Shown: positions 1-5,881 of the stretch, piece after piece
How positions within the stretch are numbered: position 1 is the first letter of the stretch
Layout: every line of letters starts with the position of its first letter
Assembly (NCBI GenBank): GCA_026396495.1
Contig: JAPLWR010000069.1
Location: 1 to 11,224, forward strand
DNA: 11,224 bases
Direction of reading: 5' to 3'
DNA from: Candidatus Magasanikiibacteriota bacterium
Lineage (GTDB): Bacteria > Patescibacteriota > Patescibacteriia > Magasanikbacterales > UBA10003
Translations under genes and position numbers: made by a program
The notes under the pieces: model-generated
Told to the model about the DNA's origin: nothing
The model's input: only the letters and a program-made list of their open reading frames with translations
The model's database searches: none

Positions 1-681
1 GCTACCATTCAAATTTATAAAAATGCTACTAAACAAATTACTAAAATAATTAATGAAAGAATTAAAACCTGGCAAAACATCTTCTTACAAAAAGACAATA
101 CTCTTTTAATAGTTGGGGGTGATAATACTTTGACTCAGTTTGACCAGGAAAAAGAAACTTTTGAATTTAAAGAGGCTGTTTGGCCGGCTAGAGAAAATAA
201 AATGGATCTGGCAGTTACCTACAACACCAAGCTTTATTCTTTAGATAAAAAAAGTAACCAAATTTTTAAACACCCCCCCACCACCACAGGTTTTGGAAAA
301 GGGGTAGCTTGGTTAAAAACCAACCAAGGAATAGATCTTACTGATGTCACTTCTATGGCCATTGATGGTAATATTTATGTGGCTAAACAAAACGGACAAA
401 TTTATAAGTTAGAGTCTGGTTTCTTGAGTACTTTTGAAATTAACTTCTTAGATCCTGTCTTAATAAATGTAACCAAAATTTATACAAAAAATGGATCAGA
501 TAATTTCTTTGTTTTGGATAAAGAAAAAAAACGAGTTATTATTTGGAACAAAACTACCAATAAATTAGTTACCCAGCTTACTAATCCCAATTGGGATAAT
601 CTAAAAGATTTTTCTATAGATGAAAAAGAAAGAAAAATTTATCTCTTAAACGGTTCGACAATCCAAAGTACCAAATACTAA
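1..681 (+). CDS. C-terminal part of a beta-propeller-like protein (5' truncated)
   Basis: The reading frame is open from the first base of the window to a TAA at 679-681, giving 226 residues with no start in view, so this is the 3' end of a longer gene. A TTG at 130 could start a shorter protein, but the frame continues upstream and the propeller-like pattern already begins there. The sequence repeats a short strand-turn-strand pattern: KLYSLDKKSNQIFK, GNIYVAKQNGQIYKLESG, FFVLDKEKKRVIIWN and RKIYLLNGSTIQ. This is the look of NHL, WD or PQQ-type propeller blades, which usually bind proteins or ligands. I cannot assign a family or a partner. The missing N-terminal part may hold another domain. 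The gene converges on rplL and shares a terminator with it. Codon use is AT-rich like the neighbours. Confidence 0.75.
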   Translation, partial: ATIQIYKNATKQITKIINERIKTWQNIFLQKDNTLLIVGGDNTLTQFDQEKETFEFKEAVWPARENKMDLAVTYNTKLYSLDKKSNQIFKHPPTTTGFGKGVAWLKTNQGIDLTDVTSMAIDGNIYVAKQNGQIYKLESGFLSTFEINFLDPVLINVTKIYTKNGSDNFFVLDKEKKRVIIWNKTTNKLVTQLTNPNWDNLKDFSIDEKERKIYLLNGSTIQSTKY

Positions 682-717
682 AAATCTCCCCGACAATAAG
701 TCGCGGAGATTTTTTAG
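681..717. terminator. Bidirectional intrinsic terminator between the propeller gene and rplL
   Basis: A 9-bp stem (681-689 with 705-713) is extended by a 4-bp inner stem (691-694 with 700-703) around the loop AATAA, with one C-C mismatch. A T-run follows on the plus strand (711-715), and five Ts follow on the minus strand because of the A-run at 680-684. It sits exactly between two convergent genes, so it probably ends transcripts from both sides. Confidence 0.85.
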
Positions 718-723
718 AAAATA

Positions 724-1122
724 TTATTTCAAGACGGCTTTGCCACCAGCTTCTTCTATTTTCTTTTTAATAGATTCGGCAGTAGCTTTATCAGCACCTT
801 CTTTAATCATTTTAGGAGCGCCGTCAACCACGGCTTTGGCATCGGCTAAGCCTAAACCAGTGATTTCACGAACAATCTTAATCACATTGATTTTATTAGC
901 ACCGGCCTCTGTTAATTCCACATCAAAAGATGATTTTTCTTCTTCAGCAGGAGCGGCAGCGGCACCAGCGGCCACGGCCATAACTGGAGCAGAAGCAGAA
1001 ACACCAAACTTTTCCTCCAAAACCTTTACTAACTCGGCTAAGTCTAAAACTGACAATTTTTCGATTTGTTCAACGAGAGTTTTAAATTTCTCGGGAACAA
1101 CCACATTTTTTTCTTCACTCAT
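724..1122 (-). CDS. rplL: 50S ribosomal protein L7/L12
   Basis: The product has 132 residues, slightly longer than the usual 120-128. The N-terminal part (about 1-40) is the dimerisation helix hairpin that binds L10. An Ala-rich, Glu-rich hinge follows (about 45-65, with [12 protein letters not shown]). The C-terminal domain begins at [19 protein letters not shown] and contains [19 protein letters not shown], the conserved surface that recruits translation factors. The protein forms the flexible stalk of the large subunit. The ATG at 1120-1122 lies 17 bases after the rplJ stop, the classic rplJ-rplL order. No Shine-Dalgarno sequence is visible, so translation may be coupled to rplJ. It is presumably transcribed from the promoter at 1878-1906 and ends at the terminator at 681-717. 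Confidence 0.98.
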   Translation of the reverse strand: MSEEKNVVVPEKFKTLVEQIEKLSVLDLAELVKVLEEKFGVSASAPVMAVAAGAAAAPAEEEKSSFDVELTEAGANKINVIKIVREITGLGLADAKAVVDGAPKMIKEGADKATAESIKKKIEEAGGKAVLK

Positions 1123-1139
1123 AGTATAGTTGTATTAAA

Positions 1140-1670
1140 TTAAGCTGTTGCTTTTTTATCTTTATAAGCATTAATAACCTGGACAAGCCCACGTAAATTG
1201 CCGGCCAAAACATTAACAAAGCAGGAAATAGGAGCCTGAATAGTACCAACCAATTTAGCCAAAAGTTCTTCACGGCTAGGTAAGGTGGCCAAAACTTTAA
1301 CCTCATTAGCAGAGATAAAAGCTTTTTCCCAAATACCGCCCAGAAGAGCCATGTTGCTATTGGTTTTTGCAAATTTGGTGATGATTTTCACCGCATCCAA
1401 ATTGTCACCGAAGTCAAAATTCAAACCGATAATGGCACCAGGCAAAGCTTTGACATCAAAATTGATGCCAACTTCTTTAAAAGCCAAAGCCATCATGGTT
1501 TTTTTCATCACAGCACATTCAGCGTTGTTGTTGGATAATTCGCGTCTTAACTTAGTGATATCCTTAACTTTCAAACCTTTGAAGTCAGTTAAAACGACCA
1601 TCTTAGATTCTTTTAAAGTATCTACTAAGGTTTTTACTGCTAGTTCTTTTTGATTTTTGCTTTTAGGCAT
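1140..1670 (-). CDS. rplJ: 50S ribosomal protein L10
   Basis: The product has 176 residues from the ATG at 1668-1670 (MPKSKNQKELAV). The family pattern is clear: SKMVVLTDFKGLKVKDITKLRREL, then NAECAVMKKTMMALA and ALPGAIIGLNFDFGD, with a C-terminal helix (LRGLVQVINAYKDK) that carries L7/L12 dimers. L10 anchors the stalk to 23S rRNA and, as a complex with L12, is the known autoregulator of this operon in other bacteria. An upstream GTG at 1728-1730 would add 20 residues translated from a palindromic repeat and is rejected. No Shine-Dalgarno sequence precedes the chosen ATG, but the L10 family normally begins at this point. The leader upstream carries a promoter, an L10-leader-like fold, an attenuator and a 59-bp inverted repeat. 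Confidence 0.97.
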   Translation of the reverse strand: MPKSKNQKELAVKTLVDTLKESKMVVLTDFKGLKVKDITKLRRELSNNNAECAVMKKTMMALAFKEVGINFDVKALPGAIIGLNFDFGDNLDAVKIITKFAKTNSNMALLGGIWEKAFISANEVKVLATLPSREELLAKLVGTIQAPISCFVNVLAGNLRGLVQVINAYKDKKATA

Positions 1671-1684
1671 AAGAATAGATTCAT

Positions 1685-1743
1685 ATTTGCTTCGCTCGCT
1701 CGGAAGAGAAATTAATTTCTCTTCTCTCACTCGACTCGCAAAT
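1685..1743. repeat. 59-bp inverted repeat in the rplJ 5' leader
   Basis: The outer arms ATTTGC (1685-1690) and GCAAAT (1738-1743) enclose imperfectly matched CTCG-rich arms. At the centre is a perfect 22-bp palindrome at 1703-1724 (GAAGAGAAATT and its complement). It lies just downstream of the attenuator and 14 bases before the rplJ start codon. As RNA it would fold into a long hairpin next to the start. It could be a regulatory hairpin or an inserted palindromic repeat. Sequence alone does not decide. Confidence 0.7.
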
Positions 1744-1768
1744 AAAAAAATCTGTGTTTTACCACAGA
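1744..1768 (-). terminator. Intrinsic terminator/attenuator in the rplJ leader
   Basis: Read on the minus strand, a perfect 6-bp stem (1763-1768 with 1751-1756) with loop GTAAAA is followed directly by seven Ts (1744-1750). It stands about 100 bases after the promoter and about 75 bases before the rplJ ATG, so it can only act as an attenuator of rplJ-rplL. In Bacillus subtilis the same operon is known to be attenuated by an L10-L12 complex. That the same happens here is inference. Confidence 0.8.
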
Positions 1769-1871
1769 AGATACGGTTTGCTTCGACCTATTATCACCTT
1801 AAAATAAGGCAAATTAAGCTAACCTCAGCAGGAGATTAAGTTTGTAAAACAAACACCTGCTATCTATGGTT
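1769..1871 (-). ncRNA. L10-leader-like structured 5' leader of rplJ-rplL
   Basis: On the minus strand the leader can form three nested or adjacent stems. The first is AGCAGG with CCTGCT (1856-1861 and 1827-1832), enclosing a GTTTG/CAAAC hairpin. The second is GGTTAGCTT with GAAGCAAACC (1816-1824 and 1775-1784), broken by a mismatch or bulge. Inside the second lies a CCTTA/TAAGG hairpin. A long interrupted stem before rplJ is what the L10 leader family looks like: it binds the L10-L12 complex and shuts down expression when the proteins are in excess. I drew these pairings by eye. No covariance model was run and a competing antiterminator pairing was not worked out. Confidence 0.6.
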
Positions 1872-1877
1872 AAGGAT

Positions 1878-1906
1878 AGTATAAAGGATTAAATAAAAAC
1901 TGTCAA
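1878..1906 (-). promoter_or_regulatory. Consensus promoter for rplJ-rplL
   Basis: On the minus strand there is a perfect -35 TTGACA (1901-1906), a 17-bp spacer and a -10 TATACT (1878-1883). Transcription would start near 1871, about 200 bases before the rplJ ATG. The -35 lies 12 bases beyond the end of the flavoprotein gene, so the ribosomal genes have their own strong promoter even though the gene before them runs in the same direction. Confidence 0.88.
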
Positions 1907-1918
1907 GAGAGACCTATT

Positions 1919-2452
1919 TTACTTGATCCCCTGCTTTAAAGTATTAGCATACCAGACCAACTCATCCAACATAGTTTTGACTCTACCACCAAAAGATTCA
2001 TCTTTAATTTTGCCATTTTCAAAAAGATTTTGAATACCAGAAAAATATATTGCTTCACGAATATTAACCATATGTAGTTCTGTGGCTACTTGTCTTAATT
2101 GCTCCACCATTCTCACACCACCCAAGCCACCCATAGAAACACCACAAATACCCAAAGGTTTATGCGCATACTCTGTATATAACATATCCAGCATCATTTT
2201 TAATTCACCGGGATAACCGTGATTATATTCCGGAGATACCACAATCAAACCATCGGCCCTAGTAATTTTTTCCGCTAATTTTTTAGCCACGTCTGATTGT
2301 TTAGAAGCATCAGTGGCTGGCAAACGAAAATCCCTCACATCTAATATCTCGCTTTCTAATCCATACTTTAAAACTTCTTCCAAAACAAATTGGGCGGCTT
2401 TTTCTGATTGCCTACCCTCACGTGCTGTTCCTAAAATAATTGGTATAAACAT
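1919..2452 (-). CDS. NADPH-dependent FMN reductase family flavoprotein
   Basis: The product has 177 residues, the usual size for this flavodoxin-fold family. The N-terminal strand and phosphate-binding loop are at 4-20 (IILGTAREGRQSEKAA). The family signature SPEYNHGYPGELK is at 73-85, after the strand ADGLIVVS, and binds the flavin ring. A Gly-rich stretch, CGVSMGGLGGVRMVEQLR, follows. Members use NAD(P)H to reduce FMN, quinones, azo dyes or metal ions, and the substrate cannot be read from the sequence. No signal peptide is visible, so it should be cytoplasmic. The ATG at 2450-2452 follows the UMP kinase stop after only 6 bases, so the two genes are probably co-transcribed. No Shine-Dalgarno sequence is seen and translational coupling is likely. 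Confidence 0.9.
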   Translation of the reverse strand: MFIPIILGTAREGRQSEKAAQFVLEEVLKYGLESEILDVRDFRLPATDASKQSDVAKKLAEKITRADGLIVVSPEYNHGYPGELKMMLDMLYTEYAHKPLGICGVSMGGLGGVRMVEQLRQVATELHMVNIREAIYFSGIQNLFENGKIKDESFGGRVKTMLDELVWYANTLKQGIK

Positions 2453-2458
2453 ATAAAT

Positions 2459-3184
2459 TTAAATTAAAATTGTACCTTTAAATTTGCGTTCTAAAATTGC
2501 TTTTGCTACTTCAGGCAAGTCTAAAATTGCTTTTTCTACTTCAGGCAAGTTAGTTCCATCCATTACAATTACTTTTAATTTATTTTTCTGGGCTTCACGA
2601 CTAGCTACTGGATCAAATGGCCAATTGGCTCCTGGGCTCCAAACATTCCCCACCATTTTTCTGTAATCAGACCAACTCATTTGTTCTTGCCTCTTAGCAT
2701 CAGAAAACTTTTGGGGGTCTTTATCATAAACATATTCAATATTGGAAAGGTTGATCACAGTTTGAGCCTTATATAATTCTGCTAACTTTACAGCGTCGAA
2801 ATCAGTAGAAAACCCTGGTTTCCAACCAGCCGCTATCAAAATACCCTCTGTCCATTTTATTTTCTTAGTTGGATCTTTAATAACCACCGGATTAGATTGG
2901 TTACGAAAAATACTACGCAAAAAATGAGCGTTAAGTCTAGTGGCGTGAATACCGATCCAATCAATATCTTCCGCGGCCAAATCCCCCAAATCCTTAGCTA
3001 TCTGCTGATAACTTCTGGCTGTTTGCCCACCCCCACAAACCATAACAAACCTATAGTTATTTTTGACTAACTTCAAAATCAGCTTTTTAAAACCTTTTAA
3101 AAATTCTAAATTAAAACCTGTCTTGGGTATAATTAAAGAACCACCCAAAGATAAAACAATAATTTTTGGTTGATCTAATTTCAC
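2459..3184 (-). CDS. pyrH: UMP kinase, archaeal-type (amino acid kinase fold)
   Basis: The product has 241 residues from a GTG start (3182-3184). It has the amino acid kinase fold: the phosphate-binding IIVLSLGGSLI (8-18), CGGGQTAR (50-57), GFSTDFDAVKLA (124-135) and SNIEYVYDKDP (147-157), the ATP-side motif where UMP kinases read NVDGVYDKDP. PGANWPFDP (184-192) corresponds to the loop that in related enzymes closes over substrates. It should phosphorylate UMP to UDP in pyrimidine nucleotide synthesis. The pattern is nearer the archaeal-type PyrH found in many CPR genomes than the E. coli enzyme. This is family knowledge, and another kinase of the fold is possible. The C-terminal end carries a 10-residue tandem duplication (213-222 and 223-232). 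It lies 18 bases after the small Cys-rich gene and 6 bases before the flavoprotein gene. Confidence 0.87.
   Translation of the reverse strand: MKLDQPKIIVLSLGGSLIIPKTGFNLEFLKGFKKLILKLVKNNYRFVMVCGGGQTARSYQQIAKDLGDLAAEDIDWIGIHATRLNAHFLRSIFRNQSNPVVIKDPTKKIKWTEGILIAAGWKPGFSTDFDAVKLAELYKAQTVINLSNIEYVYDKDPQKFSDAKRQEQMSWSDYRKMVGNVWSPGANWPFDPVASREAQKNKLKVIVMDGTNLPEVEKAILDLPEVAKAILERKFKGTILI
2490..2549. repeat. 30-bp tandem duplication inside pyrH
   Basis: Two adjacent 30-base copies (2490-2519 and 2520-2549) differ at one base (G at 2505, T at 2535). They encode LPEVEKAILD followed by LPEVAKAILE. The unit is exactly ten codons, so the frame is kept. Confidence 0.95.
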
Positions 3185-3202
3185 AATTTTTATTTATTTA
3201 AT

Positions 3203-3349
3203 TTAACAAGAACACTTACCTTTTAACCCCGCACCACAGCACCCTGCTTTAGCTGTTCTAGCCTTAAGGGCACCGATAGTTCTGACGCTATTGGGAGTAG
3301 TAAAGGCCACTTTCCCTGCGGTAGATTTTTTGCGTGAATAATTTTTCAT
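3203..3349 (-). CDS. 48-residue basic protein with Cys-rich C-terminus, unknown
   Basis: This small frame runs from the ATG at 3347-3349 to the TAA at 3203-3205 and encodes 48 residues. It has eleven Lys/Arg and no Asp or Glu. It begins MKNYSRKKSTAGKV and ends in CCGAGLKGKCSC, with Cys at 37, 38, 46 and 48. The four clustered Cys could bind a metal or form disulfides, and the strongly basic N-terminal part could contact nucleic acid or be a leader. I recognise no family. It fills the gap between xseB and pyrH in the same orientation, 18 bases before the pyrH start. It has a weak purine-rich stretch (AAAGTGAG) before the ATG and lies directly after a 65-bp inverted repeat. Its reality is supported by position, spacing and biased composition, not by homology. 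Confidence 0.6.
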   Translation of the reverse strand: MKNYSRKKSTAGKVAFTTPNSVRTIGALKARTAKAGCCGAGLKGKCSC

Positions 3350-3364
3350 AATAACTCACTTTCT

Positions 3365-3429
3365 GACCACAATCTTTTTTTTGCGCTGCAGACTAACGCT
3401 CTCGTCTGCAAAAAATAAAAATTGTGGTC
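3365..3429. repeat. 65-bp inverted repeat between xseB and the small Cys-rich gene
   Basis: The outer arms GACCACAAT (3365-3373) and ATTGTGGTC (3421-3429) match perfectly over 9 bp. The inner arms GCAGAC (3388-3393) and GTCTGC (3404-3409) match over 6 bp around a 10-base loop, with T-rich and A-rich stretches between the two stems that also largely pair. No T-run follows either side, so it is not a standard intrinsic terminator. It ends about 15 bases before the small gene's ATG. Confidence 0.8.
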
Positions 3430-3449
3430 GATAAAATATTATCAATAAA

Positions 3450-3722
3450 TTAAAATAGAGTATTTGTGTCTTTTTCATCTTCTTCCTCATCTTCATCTTT
3501 ACTAACCGTCTCTCCTTTTTCAAATTTAATCTTAATCTGTTTAACTTTATTCTCTACATTACTTAAGTACTTTTTTAAATCTTGCACTAAAGCAATCCCT
3601 TCTTCAAATTTTTTCACCCCATCTTCTAAATCCACATTGCCCTTTTCAAACCACTCCACAATTTTTTGTAGTTCATTATAAGATTTGGAAAAGTTTACTT
3701 TATTAGATGCTTTTGCTGACAT
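3450..3722 (-). CDS. xseB: Exodeoxyribonuclease VII small subunit
   Basis: The product has 90 residues. The core (about 10-70) is the two-helix XseB fold with the family pattern SYNELQKIVEWFEKGNVDLEDGVKKFEEGIALVQDLKKYLSNVENKVKQI (written here as separate pieces SYNELQKIVEWFEKG, DLEDGVKKFEEG and ALVQDLKKYLSNVENKV in the sequence). A very acidic tail (KDEDEEEDEKD) extends past the family core. Several small subunits bind one XseA to make exonuclease VII, which degrades single-stranded DNA in repair. The start at 3720-3722 lies 5 bases after the xseA stop, so the two subunits are probably translated in a coupled way. No Shine-Dalgarno sequence is seen. Confidence 0.93.
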   Translation of the reverse strand: MSAKASNKVNFSKSYNELQKIVEWFEKGNVDLEDGVKKFEEGIALVQDLKKYLSNVENKVKQIKIKFEKGETVSKDEDEEEDEKDTNTLF

Positions 3723-3727
3723 ATTTT

Positions 3728-4909
3728 TTAATTATTTAATTCTGTAATTTTAGCCGATAAATTTCCTTTACTTAATTCTACCATAATTTCTTCTCCTCTT
3801 ACTACATCGGCAGTACTTCGTATAATCCCCTTTTTGCCTCGCACAATACTGTAACCTCTTTTTAATAAACTTTTAGGATCTAAATTGACAAGCAACTTTT
3901 GCCAGCCATTAATTTCTTCTGTTAGGCTGTATAAATTAAATAAATATTGATCAAAATTACGCTCTAATTTAACAAACAAATCCCGACACTTAGTTAGTGG
4001 CGCACTAGCATAATGCTCTATGGAAGAAAAAATCCGATCAATATTGTGACTTAAACTTTTAATTTGATAATCCAAAGATCCAGAAATTTGCTCAATAGTA
4101 AAATTTAATTCTGACATTACTTCACCACGGTTAGGCACAACTATTTCAGCAGCGTTAGACGGAGTTGAAGCCCTAACATCAGCCACATACTCTGCCAAAC
4201 ACTCATCACGCTCATGCCCAATTCCACAAACCACTGGTATCTTAGAAGCATAGACTGCCCGCGCCACATCTTCACTATTAAAAGCAATCAAATCTTCCAT
4301 TGAGCCACCGCCACGCGTTAAGACGCAAACAGAGTAATCTGAGACATGTAAATTTAACCACTTAAAAGCCTGTAAAATTTCTTCTACGGCTGATTGACCT
4401 TGGACAGCCACCGGTAATAAATCCACTTCTACTCCACCCCAACGATTATTTAAAATCCGCACAAAATCTGTATAGGCCGCAGCTTCACGCGAAGTTATCA
4501 AAGCAATTTTGGCAGGAAATTTAGGTAGATCTCTTTTACGTGAATCATCAAACAACCCTTCCGTCTGTAATTTCTTTTTCAACAGGTCATAAGCTTTTTT
4601 TAAAGTACCTTCTCCTACCAATTCCAAAGTATTAACAGTGAAAGACATTTTACCAGACTTAGAATAAACTTTGGGGTAACCGGTAATTTTAACCTTCATT
4701 CCATCTTCTACCGGCACCTTCAAAGTCCAAGTTGTGGCAAAACAAGACAAAAGACCTGATTCATCTTTTAAATCAAACCAGATCCATTTTTGTTGCGAAA
4801 CTTTAAAATCCGCCACCTCGCCTTCTATAGCAATGGTATGATAGGGATCAACAGACGCTAAAGTTTCATTTAAAAAATTTAGATATTCGGAAACAGAAAA
4901 AGTTTGCAT
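3728..4909 (-). CDS. xseA: Exodeoxyribonuclease VII large subunit
   Basis: The product has 393 residues, near the usual 400-450. The N-terminal OB fold (about 1-100) begins FSVSEYLNFLN and contains IAIEGEVADFKVSQQKW and WIWFDLKDE, as in XseA proteins that bind single-stranded DNA. The catalytic domain follows, with IALITSREAAAYTDF (135-149), TRGGGSMEDLIAFN (198-211), IGHERDECLAEYVADVRAS (230-248) and TPSNAAE (249-255). These are the conserved nuclease motifs. The rest is helical and leads to a short C-terminal domain with LLKRGYSIVR. It cleaves single-stranded DNA from both ends. It starts 13 bases after the L,D-transpeptidase stop and is followed at once by xseB. A weak GGAAG lies close to the ATG. 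Confidence 0.96.
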   Translation of the reverse strand: MQTFSVSEYLNFLNETLASVDPYHTIAIEGEVADFKVSQQKWIWFDLKDESGLLSCFATTWTLKVPVEDGMKVKITGYPKVYSKSGKMSFTVNTLELVGEGTLKKAYDLLKKKLQTEGLFDDSRKRDLPKFPAKIALITSREAAAYTDFVRILNNRWGGVEVDLLPVAVQGQSAVEEILQAFKWLNLHVSDYSVCVLTRGGGSMEDLIAFNSEDVARAVYASKIPVVCGIGHERDECLAEYVADVRASTPSNAAEIVVPNRGEVMSELNFTIEQISGSLDYQIKSLSHNIDRIFSSIEHYASAPLTKCRDLFVKLERNFDQYLFNLYSLTEEINGWQKLLVNLDPKSLLKRGYSIVRGKKGIIRSTADVVRGEEIMVELSKGNLSAKITELNN

Positions 4910-4922
4910 ACTTCCACTAAAC

Positions 4923-5654
4923 TTACCTAATTACTACCTGAGTCCCCACTTGGGCAAAATTATATAAATCCTCCATATCTTTATAAGCCACGTTAACACA
5001 ACCATGGCTCATGGGCTGACCAAATTTATTATGCCAATAAGCACCATGGATAAAATAACCTATACCTCCAGCATTGCGAGTAAACAAAAGATTCCATTTA
5101 GTATTAGGAAGATAATAATCAAAACCTTTATAATTAACAATGGGTTTTTTTTGTAAAATATTAAATTCACCCATGGGGGTTGACAAACGTTTAATACCAG
5201 AAGAAATTAAAAACATCTTTTTCTCCCCAAAAAAATAAACAAGTTTTTGTGTTTTTAAATCAACTTCTATTTTTTTATCTATCTTTCCCAAACCAGAAGT
5301 AAGGGGATCAAAACCATTTCGCACTTCTAACCCATCAAAAAAACCATCCTTATCTGTATCTGGATAACCCAAATCAGTACCGAGTGTTAATTCTTGTGCA
5401 TCAGTTAATTCATCACTATCGGTATCTATTTCTTTCAACTTTTTACCTGCCACTAAAGGAGAAAAACCATTGGCAATTTCTATCCCGTCTGAAAATCCAT
5501 CACCGTCTGTATCAGCTAATTGAGCGTCGGTGTGATAAATATTTATTTCATCAGCGTCAGACAAACCATCAGAATCAGAATCCAAATTGGCAGCTTTGAC
5601 AGGCAAAGCAACGAAAAAAAATAAGATAAAAAATGACAAAAATAAACGCTTCAT
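4923..5654 (-). CDS. Secreted L,D-transpeptidase with calcium-binding repeats
   Basis: The product has 243 residues. A signal peptide covers about 1-21 (MKRLFLSFFILFFFVALPVKA). Four thrombospondin type 3-like, Asp-rich repeats follow: DSDSDGLSDADEI (25-37), DTDGDGFSDGIEI (48-60), DTDSDELTDAQEL (77-89) and DTDKDGFFDGLEV (99-111). These should bind calcium. The YkuD catalytic domain occupies about 127-243, with HGAYWH (203-208) and SHGCVNV (216-222). Cys219 is the nucleophile. Such enzymes make 3-3 cross-links in peptidoglycan or attach proteins to it, outside the membrane. The order repeats-then-YkuD suggests calcium-dependent positioning of the enzyme at the envelope, which is inference. It is the first gene of the minus-strand run into xseA. 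No Shine-Dalgarno sequence is seen, and a palindromic repeat lies just upstream. Confidence 0.93.
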   Translation of the reverse strand: MKRLFLSFFILFFFVALPVKAANLDSDSDGLSDADEINIYHTDAQLADTDGDGFSDGIEIANGFSPLVAGKKLKEIDTDSDELTDAQELTLGTDLGYPDTDKDGFFDGLEVRNGFDPLTSGLGKIDKKIEVDLKTQKLVYFFGEKKMFLISSGIKRLSTPMGEFNILQKKPIVNYKGFDYYLPNTKWNLLFTRNAGGIGYFIHGAYWHNKFGQPMSHGCVNVAYKDMEDLYNFAQVGTQVVIR

Positions 5655-5665
5655 AAAAAATAATA

Positions 5666-5691
5666 GATCCCTTGACTACGCTCGGGATGAC
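5666..5691. repeat. Short palindromic intergenic repeat-like sequence
   Basis: ATCCC (5667-5671) and GGGAT (5684-5688) flank TTGACTACGCTC. The whole resembles a short hairpin repeat of the form GACTACGCTCGG that I recall as dispersed in intergenic regions of many bacterial genomes. Only one copy is in this window, so dispersal cannot be shown here. It lies between the L,D-transpeptidase start and the island promoter. Confidence 0.5.
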
Positions 5692-5717
5692 ACTTACAAT
5701 GCCATTTTATCATGATA

Positions 5718-5746
5718 TTGACAAAACGCCTAAAATGTGCTAAAAT
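5718..5746 (+). promoter_or_regulatory. Consensus promoter of the GC-rich two-gene unit
   Basis: A perfect -35 TTGACA (5718-5723), a 17-bp spacer and a -10 TAAAAT (5741-5746) point rightward, with a start near 5753. That leaves an untranslated leader of about 130 bases before the ATG at 5882. A 10-bp palindrome TATCATGATA (5708-5717) touches the -35 and could be an operator. The promoter is AT-rich, unlike the genes it should drive. Confidence 0.82.
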
Positions 5747-5881
5747 ACTTGGTTAAATAGTACCTTTAAATAGGCTTAAATTGGCCTGGCTAGAAGATTT
5801 TACCTTGAAAAAGGCAGGATATTCCGGCTGGGCCCAAAAAGCCCAAATGTTTTGAAGATGAAACCCAAACGAGGAAGGACG

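Noticed and set aside
740..1129. Plus-strand open frame across rplL
   Set aside because: It is a shadow of rplL, rich in Ala, Ser and Thr because of the codon pattern on the other strand.
1671..1730. An upstream GTG start extending L10 by 20 residues
   Set aside because: The extension would be translated from the palindromic repeat at 1685-1743, and L10 proteins normally begin at MPKSKNQK.
2490..2549. The 30-bp repeats as a CRISPR array
   Set aside because: The two copies are directly adjacent with no spacer and lie in frame inside a coding region.
3365..3429. The 65-bp inverted repeat as a terminator for xseA-xseB
   Set aside because: Neither strand has a T-run directly after the stem, so it does not fit an intrinsic terminator.
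5700..5723. A minus-strand promoter for the L,D-transpeptidase within the same interval as the island promoter
   Set aside because: TTGTCA and TAAAAT are present on the minus strand, but spacing is only 9 bases, and no well-spaced pair was found.
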